This document shows positions 1 to 11,249 of a DNA stretch of 64,000 bases, one piece after another. A program made the translations under genes and the position numbers. The stretch is taken from positions 496,001 to 560,000 of the forward strand of contig NW_026516207.1 in the NCBI RefSeq assembly GCF_025602895.1, given 5' to 3'. The stretch is from Polychytrium aggregatum. Its lineage: Eukaryota > Chytridiomycota > Chytridiomycetes > Polychytriales. Position 1 is the stretch's first letter. Every line of letters starts with the position of its first letter. The notes below the pieces were generated by a model. It was not told where the DNA came from, made no database searches, and saw nothing but the letters and a program-made list of their open reading frames with translations.

Positions 1-96
1 GTGATTTACTACCGCTCTCCAGAGCGCCGCGATGCCGCTGCACTTTTCGCCGTAGTAACTGATGTTGCTCTCGATCTGCCATGATGACAACGCCAG

Positions 97-1128
97 GTAC
101 TCTTGACCACCAATGAGGAGGACCAGATGCTGGTCAAGGTTCTTGTTCGCCAGACCCGCCGCCCCGAGCTGGGCGATAAGTTCTCCTCCCGCCACGGACA
201 GAAGGGTGTCTGTGGCATTATTGTCCAGCAAGAGGACATGCCTTTCACCGACCTTGGCATTTGTCCGGACATCATCATGAACCCGCACGGCTTCCCATCG
301 CGTATGACCGTCGGGAAAATGATCGAGTTGCTTGCTGGAAAGGCCGGCGTCCTCGCTGGCAAGGTCCAATACGGAACGGTGGGTTCTCTCTCGGCAAAAG
401 AACGACTACCGGAGTGGCGCTTTCGACGGTCAGCCATGCCACGCCGCGCTACACTGCAGCAAACATGATGGACTGGCTCCAGCTCTAACCGCGATTGATG
501 GTGTGTAGTGCTTTGGCGGCAGTAAGGTCGAGGACATGTCACGCATCCTGATCCAGAACGGCTTCAGCTACTCTGGCAAGGACTATGTCACCTCCGGCAT
601 CACGGGCGAGCCGCTCTCTGCATACATCTTCTTTGGTCCGGTTTACTATCAGAAGCTCAAGCACATGGTCATGGACAAGATGCATGCGCGCTCTCGGTAT
701 GTCGGGCAGCCTGCGGAGGATAAAGCGCCGGATGCCAAGGTTTGCACTGGTACCGATCTGTACCCGGAAATCACTGCTGATGCTTTGCTCTATTCCACAG
801 CGGCCCCCGGGCCGTGCTCACGCGCCAGCCAACGGAAGGTCGATCCAAGGAAGGCGGTCTCCGTGTCGGAGAGATGGAGCGCGACTGTCTCATCGGCCAC
901 GGTGCTGCGTCGCTGCTGATGGAGCGTCTGCTGTTCTCGTCGGATGCCTACGATGTCGAGGTTTGCCAGGAATGCGGCCTGCTTGGCGGCTGGCAAGGCT
1001 ACTGTCCCTATTGCCGCAGCCGCAAGCATGTCGCCACGGTCAAGATCCCGTATGCATGCAAGCTGCTCTTCCAAGAGCTGATGTCCATGAACGTCGTGCC
1101 GCGAGTCAAGATCGAGGAGTGGTCATAG
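97..1128 (+). CDS. RPC2: RNA polymerase III second-largest subunit, 3' part (partial at window start)
   Basis: C-terminal part of the DNA-directed RNA polymerase III subunit that, with the largest subunit, forms the catalytic core making tRNA, 5S rRNA and other small RNAs in the nucleus. Visible exons are 97-378, 509-696 and 801-1128; the introns 379-508 and 697-800 begin GT and end AG and keep phase. The protein carries the family hallmark [18 protein letters not shown] (the universal [12 protein letters not shown] motif), then [17 protein letters not shown], the [18 protein letters not shown] region, [13 protein letters not shown] and a C-terminal zinc ribbon with CQECG and CPYC. RNA polymerase III rather than I or II is preferred because the tail ends with the family-like [15 protein letters not shown]. 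Bases 1-96 probably hold the end of the preceding exon and an intron ending at 96, but that junction is unclear. The gene continues upstream of the window. Confidence 0.93.
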
Positions 1129-1574
1129 CCGCCTCCCTCTCTGTGTCCGCTTTGCCCATCTACCTACCCCACCCGACAGTCAAAGTCTGATCCGCCTGGA
1201 AGCCTGCGATTCTGCAGCTTGCGCTACCAACAAGGCAGCAATAGATGGTATTATGTGGCAGCCGGGTGCCGACGAAAGTGTGCGGGCAATCTATGCGGAG
1301 AATCGGGGTGTGTCTGGGACTGCGACCATTGCTTCAGTCGCATGGTCGTGCCAAGATCTATCAGTGGGTGGGTGAGGAGAAGTGAGCGAGAAGGGAAGAG
1401 GGTTGGTGTGATGGCCCTGTGGATGAGAGGGAAAGAGCCCTATCAAACAGCCCTGAGGAGATCGTGCATGCAGATCGCCGGCGGTACGGACGAGGACGTC
1501 GAGGACGTCGAGTGTCCATCGGTGCCGCGCGGGTGCCGGAGCCGGTGCTCGAGCTGGGAAGATGGGTGGGCTGG
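1129..1574. other. convergent intergenic region RPC2/GGC1
   Basis: About 450 bp between two convergent stop codons. No coding signal or repeat was seen; it should hold both 3' UTRs and polyadenylation sites. Confidence 0.5.
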
Positions 1575-2826
1575 CTACTGTTTCTCAAGCCACTGGAGGA
1601 TGGACGGATAGATGGTCTGGGCGACAGTGAAGGTGAATGTGATCTTGGGTGCGGCAACGATCAGCTTGGGCGTCAGTCCTCGGAAGAACGCCCAAAACCC
1701 CTCCTTGACAACAATGTGATGCAAAATCGCACGGCCTGTTTGCGGGCGATCGAGAGGCGCCGCTTGGATGCGTGTCTTGACGACATCAAAGGGCGAAACG
1801 ATGGTGATGGAGAGGACCGAAGCCACCAGAGACGACACAAAGTTCTGATAGAGCGTTGCCTGGCGATAGTCTGACAGCCCAAAGAACAGTTCCTTGCCAA
1901 GAGCGGCGAATCCAAAGAGCGAGGATGCTCCGGTGGCATTGCGCATGATCGCCCAGAATGAGCCGCGATAGAGTTGGTGCAAGGAGCCGAGCCCCGGCAG
2001 CGAGGACTTGCCGCGGTCGGTTTGGCGCTTGACCTTCCAATGCCGATGTTGGGGGAAGTTGCGGGGTGGAAGGCAAAGCGTAATTAGCACATGAGGGATT
2101 GCACGAATCGAGCAAGCTGCAATCAAAACAGGTCCGGGAGACATGCTGGGCCGTGACGGCGCTCGAATGCTGGACAGGAAAATCTCGGCCTGGGATAGCG
2201 TCTGATCGCCAAGCATGATTTGCAGCAACCCAGGCTCGATGAGCAGACAGGCGATCCACTCAGCCGTTGGATTAGCCCACTGGGCCGTTGGATAACTCCC
2301 ACCGGCGACACAATCGAGTGCCAGAGCAGACTAAGAGTGGACCCGGTCAAGTTACCTTGACAGCATCCAGGGGGAGCAACATCACTTCTCCAGTTCCTGT
2401 GATTGCGCCTGCGACAGCGTGCTGTGCAATGAGCGAGCGCTTGCCAAAAGCTTCGTCAAAGTTTCTCTTGTATTTCCGGTCGAGCCAGTTCCGGACGAGC
2501 GGCTGCCCGGCAAACTGGTAGCAGCGCTGGGTGACCTTGTAGAACATGGCGAAGCCCAGGCCGGGATAGAGCGACTTGTAGCGAGCCGACCACGCCTTTC
2601 CGGCCGACTCGTGGAACATGACCGAGTCCAAGAGATTAAGCTTGTCCTGCAGCGAAGCGTTCTTGAGGCCCGAGTAGGTCTGGTTGCTGGCCATCAGGCG
2701 CTTGGCGATGGTATCGACGGGATGGAACAGGAGCAGCTCCAGGAGCCCACCAGCGATGGACCCGAGCACCCGCGCCATCGATTCCTTTGAGGACGAGCTT
2801 GCTGCGGCTGCATGCTGCTCAGGCAT
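1575..2826 (-). CDS. GGC1: mitochondrial GTP/GDP carrier (SLC25 family)
   Basis: Inner-membrane solute carrier exchanging GTP and GDP, which in yeast also affects mitochondrial iron homeostasis. Two exons: 2826-2356 and 2033-1575. Intron 2034-2355 starts GTAACT and ends AAG, rejoining DAVK to VKRQTD in phase 0. The 309-310 aa product has the three-repeat carrier layout with signatures FHPVDTIAKRL (about residue 35), LPLDAVKVKRQT (about 155) and SPFDVVKTRIQ (about 235). It resembles yeast Ggc1 along its length: LGSIAGGLLELLLFHPVDTI, SLYPGLGFAMFYKVTQR, GLTPKLIVAAPK. Start is the first ATG (MPEQHAAAA); an alanine/serine-rich N-terminus replaces the yeast one. Assignment rests on remembered family similarity; another nucleotide carrier is less likely. 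Confidence 0.9.
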
Positions 2827-4047
2827 AGCGGGCGAATCGCGGGGCTGGAAGAGAACGGATCACAGCGGCAGTACCCAGAGGAAAGAGAGGAGGAGGTCTG
2901 GAGGGCGAAACGAAGCCTGGAAACAGGCCCGAGCGACGGTTGGCTGGCTGGCTGGTTGGTTGGTTGGTGGACTTGGGACCAGAGAAAGAGCAAATGCACT
3001 TGGGGCTTGCGGCAGACACACACGAGAGAAGCTGCAGCGCGGCGTATGCCTTGGTGTCTACAGTCTCGGGAGACTGCGGTAGATGCGGAATGCGGATCGC
3101 AGATCGTCGCTGAGGGCGGGAGACCCGAGCGATGCCTGGGTTGCGGGCCTGCACCCCCAAGGCTCTGCTCCAAGATCGCACCTGGAACGCAACGCCGCGG
3201 TTTGTTGCCGTTTGGTGCGGCTTGTTGCAGTTTGCCAGCAGCAGTGTTCTGTGTGCTCGGGTGTCGTGTGTGTGCACCGTGTGTGTGTGTGTGGCGCGAT
3301 TTGTTGACCGGTTCGAGTGTGCGCTGCGCACGGATCGAGCCGGCGCCTGATCAGGCGGCGCGTGTGGCTTGCGATCAGCGCACTTTTTTTTCAGACAACC
3401 CCGGCCGATTGCTCTTGGATTTGCGTCGGCCAGGTTGGTCGCGGTCCGTTTGAGCCCGCAGGAGGGCGACAGGCAGCCTCTGCCTGTTGCGCTGGCCAAA
3501 GGCGAAGGTAAGCACTCGACCGTGGGTGGCTCACCAAGCGCCCCTCTCAGCGAGCTGTGATGATCAAATTTCCATGCTAATACCGACCATATATATCCAT
3601 GGAGAAAAATTCTCGCTTTTGCCTGAGCTTTGCTGATGCGTGCGGCCCCCATTCCCTGCTCGCTGCCATGCTGGCTGGGCCGTTACTGACTGCATCCTCA
3701 CGCGATTCTGCTCAACAGATCTCCTCCGCTTTGCTGCGCCGATCGCCTGTCTGGCTGACTGACTGGAGAGAAATGCCTCTCGCTGTGTTGCTGATTCTGT
3801 CTCGGCTCGCATTCCTGAATACATTTTGTCGATTTGCATTATACAGCCCCGATTCCATCCGTACTCGCAGCGCCGGGTGGTGAAGCACCAGGCCTCTAGA
3901 GTGGCCTCTGGTTGATTCTTCCAAACAGAGCGAGGGCGAGGCTTGCTTCGATGCGGTTGCAACGGGGATGTATGGATGACAGCTCACGCTCAGTACGAAC
4001 GCAACACGATAGGATGGCCGAGGAGCGGCCGAGGGATAGGCGATGCG
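2827..4047. other. intergenic, upstream of GGC1
   Basis: About 1.2 kb with no supported gene. It should carry the GGC1 promoter. A GT-rich patch lies at 3240-3300. Frames open here on both strands have no family-like features. Confidence 0.4.
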
Positions 4048-5209
4048 CTACAGCTCCTTGACAAATTCGGCCCACTTGGACTCGTCAGCGCACTCCACCT
4101 CGACGAGGGACTTGGCGGGGCCGCTCTTCAGGCATGCGCAAACATGCGCAAGCATGCGCAAGCACGAGCACGCGAAGCAAGACGATTCGGTGGAATCGAG
4201 GGAGCGAGTCAGTCAACAAGCAGGACGAATCAGTCGACAGGCATGCGGCATGCAGGAGATCAGAACAGCCACCGACTGCCGATACATCTTCGTTTGTCGA
4301 GCGATGAGATGGCTGGCGCAATGCGGGTGGCGGGCTGGTGGCTGCAAGGTCGGGTCAGAAGTGTTATATCGCTGACCAGCGTACCTGCTTCCAGAGATAG
4401 AGGGTCGGGATGGCGGTAAGATTGAGCGACTTGTGGTTTCGGTAGAAGTTGTCGGGCTTGCGGAACTCCAGACGGGGACCGACAGGGACCTCGATCAGGA
4501 TAGAGTCCGGGATTTTGCTGATATGTCTTCGAACGACGGGATCGGCTGTGGGAAGGGTTGAGTAGAACCGAGGGGGAGGACCACAGAAACCGATGAGGAA
4601 AGTCATGTCATTGCAGAAGGAGCAGTTATCCGCAAAGACGATCGACAGATCGAAGCAGATGCTCGTATACAAGAATATGGATATCTAGGCCGTTGGTACA
4701 CACCAATAACACAATCGGGGCACCAGGATTCGCCGGTCTGGGGCTCCTCCGTTCCTGTCGGGTTGGGTGGGAGGGAGGGAGTTAGCGCTCGAGGCGACCA
4801 GGCGACGGACAGCCCACCGGCGAACGACGGCGAGGCCGAAGACTGCAGCGATCGGTAGGGAGGAGTTCGTATCCAATCCGGCAGCAAGCCAGGACCAGCC
4901 AGAGAGCTCCGTATGCTTGATGGTCGAGCGCGAGAGAGTAGGCGAAGGGCAGCATCGGCAGCATCGGCAGCATCGGCAGCATCGGCAGCATCGGCAGCAT
5001 CGGCAGCATCGGCAGCATCGGCAGCATCGGCAGCATCGGCAGCATCGGCAGCATCGGCAGCATCGGCAGCATCGGCAGCATCGGCAGCGTTGATAGAAAC
5101 AAGTCTCACCAAAGAGCAACACAAAGACATGGCTTGTGGGGTTGTCCAGAACGGCCTGGCTAACGGTAGAGTCAAACTCGGAGGAGTCGTTGATACGGAT
5201 GATCTTCAT
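4048..5209 (-). CDS. TXNDC17: TXNDC17/TRP14-like thioredoxin-fold protein
   Basis: Small cytosolic thioredoxin-like reductase; the family reduces disulfides and nitrosylated or persulfidated thiols. Four exons: 5209-5110, 4754-4704, 4545-4385 and 4125-4048, all with GT-AG introns and consistent phases, giving 129 aa (human protein 123 aa). The active site is WCPDC at about residue 45, spelled ESWCPDCVIADPVVRR across an exon junction, as in the family's WCPDCV-AEPVV pattern. Later landmarks are LTAIPTL with the cis-proline, and SLVEVECADESKWAEF near the C-terminus. The last exon is only 78 nt and was placed from its match to the family tail. Intron 1 (4755-5109) is swollen by a 9-bp tandem repeat. 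Start chosen at MKIIRIND; an in-frame upstream ATG exists but would add a low-complexity leader. Confidence 0.88.
4948..5088. repeat. intronic 9-bp minisatellite (GCATCGGCA)n
   Basis: About 15 nearly perfect copies of a 9-bp unit lie inside intron 1 of the TXNDC17-like gene. Because 9 is a multiple of 3 and the unit lacks stops, open frames run through it on both strands; they are artefacts. Confidence 0.95.
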
Positions 5210-6720
5210 TTTGGCAGGAGGCGGTTGTGGATCGCGGCAGGGAGATGGGTGAGGGATGCACACGGCAGCGCAGAGGAGCGGCGGTAATGGAACTTGGGGA
5301 GGCAGGTGGACAATCGACAGAGCCAAGAGGATGCAGTCGGGAAGAGACGCCTGGAAGAAGCAGATCCGAGACTACCCCGGGCGACTGATCGGCTGCCGGG
5401 TGTGCGGGCTATGCATCCGCAGGAAAGGCACCATGTCTGCAGGCCTGCGCTGCGATTGGCCGGGGATGGTGTCGTTGTTTTGTGGGAAGTGCATGGCGGG
5501 CGGGCATGTGTTCGCCGTGGGAGCTGTGGGATGCTGTGCTGTCGATGTTACAGTCGGTCCAAAATGAAATGGGATATCTCGTTTTGAGCCATGACAGTGG
5601 ATTTTTTCTGTGACCTGAATACACCCACCCACTCATTGCAATCATGGCCAAACACAGCACCCTCGATTTCCGCATCGCTGCACTGCGACCGGTGGTGTTC
5701 ACTCGGAGGCTGCCAAAGTGATCTGTTCTATTCTTATGGCATAGTTAGACATGCCATCGCATACTACGCCGACAAATGGGTTGTGGGCAGGTGTCCCATT
5801 TCCCCCTGAATTCAGCGCATGGCTCGGATCCGATGACCGCGCTGGGAGAGACGGAACAGCCCCATGCTTCGACAGCGTTACGGTGATATCACTTGCAATC
5901 AATGAAATCACCACGGTGCCTCCAGACGTGAGGCTGTTTTCCGGCCTCTGCAATCGGCCTGCACACGATGATCATGTTGGCAAGGGCCGCACTGATGCCA
6001 ATTCCGCGGCCATCCGCCATACACAAGCATTGTCCAAAGAGACAGCCATTGGGTTGTATTTCGGGATGTCCAGTGGACGCGAGGGAGGGGGATTGAGCAC
6101 ACAGAAGCCCAGAACCAGACGAGCAAATCGCCCGGCCCGACCATCCTGGTCAGAGTTGGTGTCCGAGATCATCAGCAACCTCTGTCCAAGAGACCAAATC
6201 GAGCCTGTCCCTGGTCTGCGGACGGATTATTCTTCGTCTGGGTGAGGGAGGCGATATGTGCTGTGGTGCGATTTGTGCTGTGGTGCGATTTGTGCTGTTG
6301 GTGGCCACAATGAATATCCCCCAGCCAGACACAAGCAAAGACATACGAGTGTCAAACTCACCTGTGTTCCCACCGAGTGAACTGTTCGCTGACCGCACAG
6401 TGGATTTGCAAGCAGCTTGCTGGGCGAGGCAACAGCACAGCATCGAGGGGCAACAGCCAGACCCACCGCCCAAGCACAGAGCCGGTCACGCTGGCAGACT
6501 CAGCACCCTGAGAGGAAGCAAGAGCATTCGCTCAATGCAATCTGGCAAGCAGCCAGACCAAGTCGCCATCTCCTGGCTGCCCAGACCGACAAAAGGCGCT
6601 CCCCTCGCCCTTTCCCCTCGTCATCGTTGTCTCGTTTCGCCCTTTCGGCTCCCTCCTCGCTCCCCTGCCCTCATCTGGCTTTGGCATCGGCACCTTTGTC
6701 GCTTCCATCCCAACCCCGGC
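5210..6720. other. intergenic, 5' regions of TXNDC17-like and reductase copy 1
   Basis: 1.5 kb between divergent genes. It contains one Tc1/mariner-like short element (5549-5817). No other gene was supported. Confidence 0.45.
5549..5817 (+). mobile_element. short TIR element, copy A (Tc1/mariner-type MITE)
   Basis: About 270 bp flanked by TA and starting CAGTCGGTCCAAAATGAAAT; the other end carries GTGTCCCATTTCCCC. The two ends share an imperfect inverted repeat around AAATGGGACAC. The whole unit matches 21881-22170 in inverted orientation, including the internal stretch GATCTGTTCTATT. TA flanks and a CAGT start are typical of Tc1/mariner superfamily ends. No transposase is present, so it is non-autonomous. 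Confidence 0.75.
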
Positions 6721-9700
6721 ATGCTCAGGGCCATCTCCTGTTGTTTTGGAGGGTCCGCAGACCCGGTCGACGACCAAGATGTCTCCTCGCAGACCCCTGT
6801 CTCCCAACAGCCAACATTCCCTTCTCCGCCCGATCCCTTCGGCCCCTGGCTCCATCCCGTCGAGTGCCTCGTCAACACTGCCCGCGACGAGCCCGATGCC
6901 CTCCTGATCAACACCTACGAGAGCGGCGCCTCGGAGCGCTTCAGCTATCTCCGTGTGTGGAAGCAGGCGTATTCGGTCGCCCAGGCTCTCAAGACTCTCC
7001 CTGGCTGGAACGACGACGACCACGAGGTCATCGGCACCTTCTGCGAGACGACCGCTGGCTGGGTGATCCTCTCGTTTGCTGTGTGGATGCTTGGCAAGTG
7101 AGTATCTCTGGTCTGGTCTGGTCTGGTCTGGTCTGGTCTGGTCTGGTCTGGTCTGGTCTGGTCTGGTCTGGTCTGGTCTGGTCTGGTCTGGTCTGGTCAG
7201 TCTGCCTGTGCATGACATAACCGGTCTTTGTCCCTGCCATGACCAGGATCGAGTTTCATCTGTCCCTTGTTGCCATCCAGGAAAACACTCAACCTCGCTC
7301 TCAATTTCCCTGCCGCTGTTCGCAAGGCTCTGTGCGAGAGGTTTGTACTTGTGCTGGTCTCACATGTGTCTCAGGAGATTGACATCCCAGAGACCTCTGT
7401 GCCCAACCTGACTCGACCTTGACTCCAATCGAAACAGATACTTCATCAAGTACATCCTCTACCACCACAGCAAGCCTGGCCGCACCATTGGAGTGACGCT
7501 GGTCGATGCCACCACGTTCCCTGTGCTGGACAGCATCCCACCCCCGTCTCTCGAAGTCTGTGAACCCCTTGATGATTATGTCGCCATCCAGTGCACCTCT
7601 GGAACAACGGGTATGTGGGATGGTCGGGTGATGGTCCAGCAGCAAAGCAGATGGTGCAGTGGTGGATAGAGTAAGATGGTGAGTGTGGTGAATGTGGAAA
7701 GTGATACGCTGACGATGCATATCCAACCCACAACCCGACTCCTTCGTCCTGCATCCTGGTTCCTCGTCGCTCCCACAGGCATCCCCAAGTCGTGAGTTCT
7801 TCTGTGGCTTCTGATCCTGTGGATTCTGATCCTGTGTCGCGCCTGATGCTTGTTCACATTCACAAGTGATCACATCACCACTCGTTGACTGGATCCTTCT
7901 GTGCTTGCGCTCGTGATTTCAGTATGAAGTTCCCACACACTGGAATGATCACAGGTCGAGCCTCTATTGGAATGCTGAAGAGTAGCGTCGGACTAATGCA
8001 GGTAATTATGCTTAACATCGAATATCGCATTAATACGTGGGCAATGCTGGGTATACTGACATTGATGACTCTCAGCCTCCGTCATTTGTGGCGACATTGG
8101 GCCCTTTCTTCAGTTCTTTGAATCTTGGAGGATCGGTGTGGATTCCAAAGCCAACATTCCACGCAGTTGAGAAAGCAAAAAATGTCGCTCAAATAATGGA
8201 TGACGGCGTGAACTATGTCTACCTGGTAAGTACCAGGCTCAAAGTCTTCTCTGACCCCGTGCTATCCACCTATTAAAGAAAACCATTTCTCACAGACCCC
8301 TTCGTTCATGAAACTCGTTATCAACACCGCTACTTCATTGAACTCAGGAGTTAAATGGACTAAAACAAAGAAAGTCCTATTGGGCTCAGAGCACATCCCC
8401 ATGAGTGTCGTCCACATGACGAGGGAGAGATTCCCAAGTGCCGAAATTCAGTTGGGCTACGGATCAAGCGAGGTACATATCATGCTTGATGGCTTGTATT
8501 CTCACAACATTCGGCAATCACTAAACACAGCCCCTCACTAGACAGGAGTTATTGGGGCCTATTCATTTTTGCGGATCCCGGCCGACTGTCCCATCCCAGA
8601 GAAGTTGGTCTACAAGCTGGCCAAACCTGGCGTGCGCTGCCTCCTCTTCGACGAGAAAGGCGAGATTATCGATCCACGGTACTCCAACAGCGGAATCCTG
8701 GTCTTTGCCGTCGATCCCGAACATCCTGCCAAGGACCATCCGAACTTTGTCAACGCCGATCCCAACGACAAGCTGTCGACTTTCGGCTTCCTCGTGGATG
8801 GCTCGCCCCGAGTCTGCACCATGGACTGGGTCGAGATGGTCAGCGACAAGGAGTTCAGTGTTGTTGGAAGGTGAGTCTGGAGACTATTGTGTGCTTGATC
8901 CATGAGAACTGCCATCCACACTCTTGGTTCCGATCCTTTTGCTCGCTGGATACTTATCACTCTCATTCTCACACCTCACACCTCACACCTCACACCTCAC
9001 ACCTCACACCTCACACCTCACCCTCCAGATTCGACCAGAAGATCAAGGTCAACGGTGTCTATGTCGACCTGAACTACCTCAGGGAGCTTGTCCACAAGTA
9101 CCTGCAACAAGCCATCGTCGATTGCTACTTCATCTATACCTCCGAGAGGAAGATCATCTTGCTCTACATCCCTCAGGGAGGATACAACCCCGAACTGACC
9201 TCGGCCGATATCATCCGAGTCGTCGAGGACATGTTCTTGCTGTTGAACGTCTCCAAGGTCCCCGTCCACAACTGCCTCAAGCTCGACGCATTCCCCTTCA
9301 ACGACTCGGGCAAGGTCGATCTCAAGAAGCTCAAGCGCATCGCCGAGAACGTCGAGCAGTACAGCCAGGCGGTCCAGTACCCGGCTCTCATCGTCACCAG
9401 AACGTTCTTGACCAAGATTGCCTTCAAGATCTCCGAGTTCAGCAGCCAGATCCTGGACAACCCCGGTCTCTACGGCCGCAACTTTTACATTGGCGGTGTC
9501 GGCTTTGACTCGCTGAGCATCGGCCGCCTGGCCCTCGCCCTCAGGGAGGAGTACGGTGTCGAGATCTCGCCAATGATCCTGCTGTCGAACAGCATGAGTC
9601 CCAAGGATGTCGCCCAGCTGGTCGTCGACATTCTCGACGACAAGCTGGTGATTCCGCCGACAATCGATCTGGCTGCCGAGGCTGCCAAGCTCGACGATGC

Positions 9701-11249
9701 GAGTGTGACGGCCGAGGGTTTCCCTCCGTTTGTCTATCCCAAGGAGGTCCGCGGCATCGTCCTGACGGGTGCAACCAGCTTCCTCGGAGCATTCCTGATC
9801 TTTGAGCTGGCACACAAGTTCCCTCGGGCCAAGATCTACTGTCTGGCACGAACCGAGACCGAGAAACTGGCCTTCCTCCGCACCTACTCCAACGCCTCGA
9901 GGCTGGTGATTGCATCGCGGAACAAGAACGATCCGTGGTATGACGTGCGAGACCGGTGGGTTGGTCTGCGCGGCGACGTTTCCAAGGAGCGATGGGCACT
10001 CTCGGACGAGCGATGGAAGGAGATTTGCGAAGAGACCGACATGATTGTGCACAACGCCGCCGAGGTGCACTGGCTCTACAACTACAACGAGCTCAAGGCA
10101 ACAAACGTCCTCAGCACGGTGACGGTGCTGCAGCTGGCCACGACGCACCATCTCAAGGTGGTGCACTACATCTCGACCATCGGGACGATTGCCATGGCCA
10201 AGGGCTCCGACAAGCCGCTCGAGGAGAAAATGTACTCCAACTGGAACCTGTCGGGCGGCTACTCGCAGACCAAGTGGGTCTCTGAGCAGCTGATCAACAA
10301 GGCACGATCGAGGGGAGTGCCTGCAACCATCATTCGGCCAGCGATGATTGCTGGCGACAGCGGATACGGAGGTGAGCCGCGGTGGTGTGATGATGTGTGG
10401 TGTAGTGGTGTGGTGATGTGGTGGAGATTCCCTCCTTCGTTCCCTCGACTTGGCCATGGGTTGATGATCTTGTGTGTCGAGCGATACCCATCCATCGACC
10501 GACACTGTTTCTCACCCTGTTCACTCCATCCTCCAGTGTGCAACACAGACGACTATATCTGGCGATACATCGAGGGATGCATCAAGCTCGGCATTTGCCC
10601 GGCAAACGCCAGTCCCGTCACTTGGACCATGGATCCCGTCGACCATGTTGCCAAGGTGATTGCCGAGATTGTCAGCTCGGAGGAGGCGCTGTCCAAGTTT
10701 GTGTTCCACATCAGCGACTCGGAGCACAGGTGAGGAGTGCGTGGAGTGGAGTGTGAGTGTGAGTGGGTGTGGGTGTCAGTCGATGCTGTGCTTGGTATTG
10801 AGTGGGTCGCAGATGGACATGTTTGATGGCGGACATCGTTGGCCATCGCAACCACCCCTCACTCACTCACTCACTCACTCACTCACTCACTCACTCGCAG
10901 TGTCATCACCGAGAAGCGTGTCTTCGAGATCGCCAATTCCGTTGGCTGGATCATCATGTTGGATACCCGTGAAAAGTTCAGGACGGTCATCTGGCGCAAC
11001 CCATCGCCCGATAACCACGCCCTGCTTGCGTTCATGCGGATGCTGATGGACCTGTCCTTCAGGGTCGACAACACCAACACTCGCTCGATCTACCCGACGC
11101 CGTGTCCCTCGCCCGAGCTGGTCGTCAGGAAGAGTCTCTTCCACTTGGATCGGGTGTCCTATCTCGACCAGCCCACGGCGGCGGAGACCGAGCTCAAGGA
11201 CGAGGAGTATCCCGATGTCCGTCCCTTCACCCGCACCGGCCGCCACTGA
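6721..11249 (+). CDS. NRPS-like adenylation-thiolation-reductase enzyme, copy 1
   Basis: Predicted carboxylic acid reductase of the Lys2/NRPS-like type: activates an acid as acyl-AMP, loads it on phosphopantetheine and releases it as aldehyde or alcohol with NADPH. Eleven exons: 6721-7097, 7281-7340, 7438-7610, 7779-7791, 7923-8001, 8076-8225, 8296-8472, 8542-8870, 9029-10371, 10537-10729, 10901-11249; all phases agree, giving 1080 aa. Adenylation domain: P-loop TSGTTGIPKS (about residue 200), GYGSSE (about 340), [11 protein letters not shown] (about 455), SGKVDLKK (about 547). Carrier domain: GFDSLS with the Ser attachment site (about 613). Reductase: Rossmann GATSFLG (about 700) and catalytic YSQTK (about 870). 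The usual A7 TGD is not recognisable; a CTMDW sequence sits there. The substrate cannot be read; alpha-aminoadipate reductase is less likely because the A domain is diverged and a near twin lies next door. Start at MLRAISCC is uncertain. Confidence 0.88.
7108..7199. repeat. intronic (GTCTG)n microsatellite
   Basis: About 18 copies of a pentanucleotide in intron 1 of reductase copy 1. The corresponding intron of copy 2 lacks it. Confidence 0.95.
8968..9022. repeat. intronic CACACCT(C) short tandem repeat
   Basis: Short tandem array in intron 8 of reductase copy 1, ending directly before the acceptor CCCTCCAG. It may supply the pyrimidine-rich tract. Confidence 0.9.
10856..10896. repeat. intronic (CTCA)n microsatellite
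   Basis: About ten tetranucleotide copies immediately before the acceptor of the last intron of reductase copy 1. Confidence 0.95.

Noticed and set aside
4603-5326. Long repetitive frames (poly Ala-Asp, Arg-Cys-Cys, Met-Leu-Pro) on both strands
   Set aside because: They are readings of the 9-bp intronic repeat of the TXNDC17-like gene, which has no stop in any frame; splice sites on both sides remove it.
7076-7411. Repetitive SGLVW / RPDQT frames
   Set aside because: Product of the GTCTG array inside intron 1 of reductase copy 1.
9018-10505. 495-codon open frame antisense to reductase copy 1 (and 419 codons antisense to copy 2)
   Set aside because: Shadow of strong G/C codon bias in the 1343-nt exon; no family-like motifs and it crosses the sense intron.
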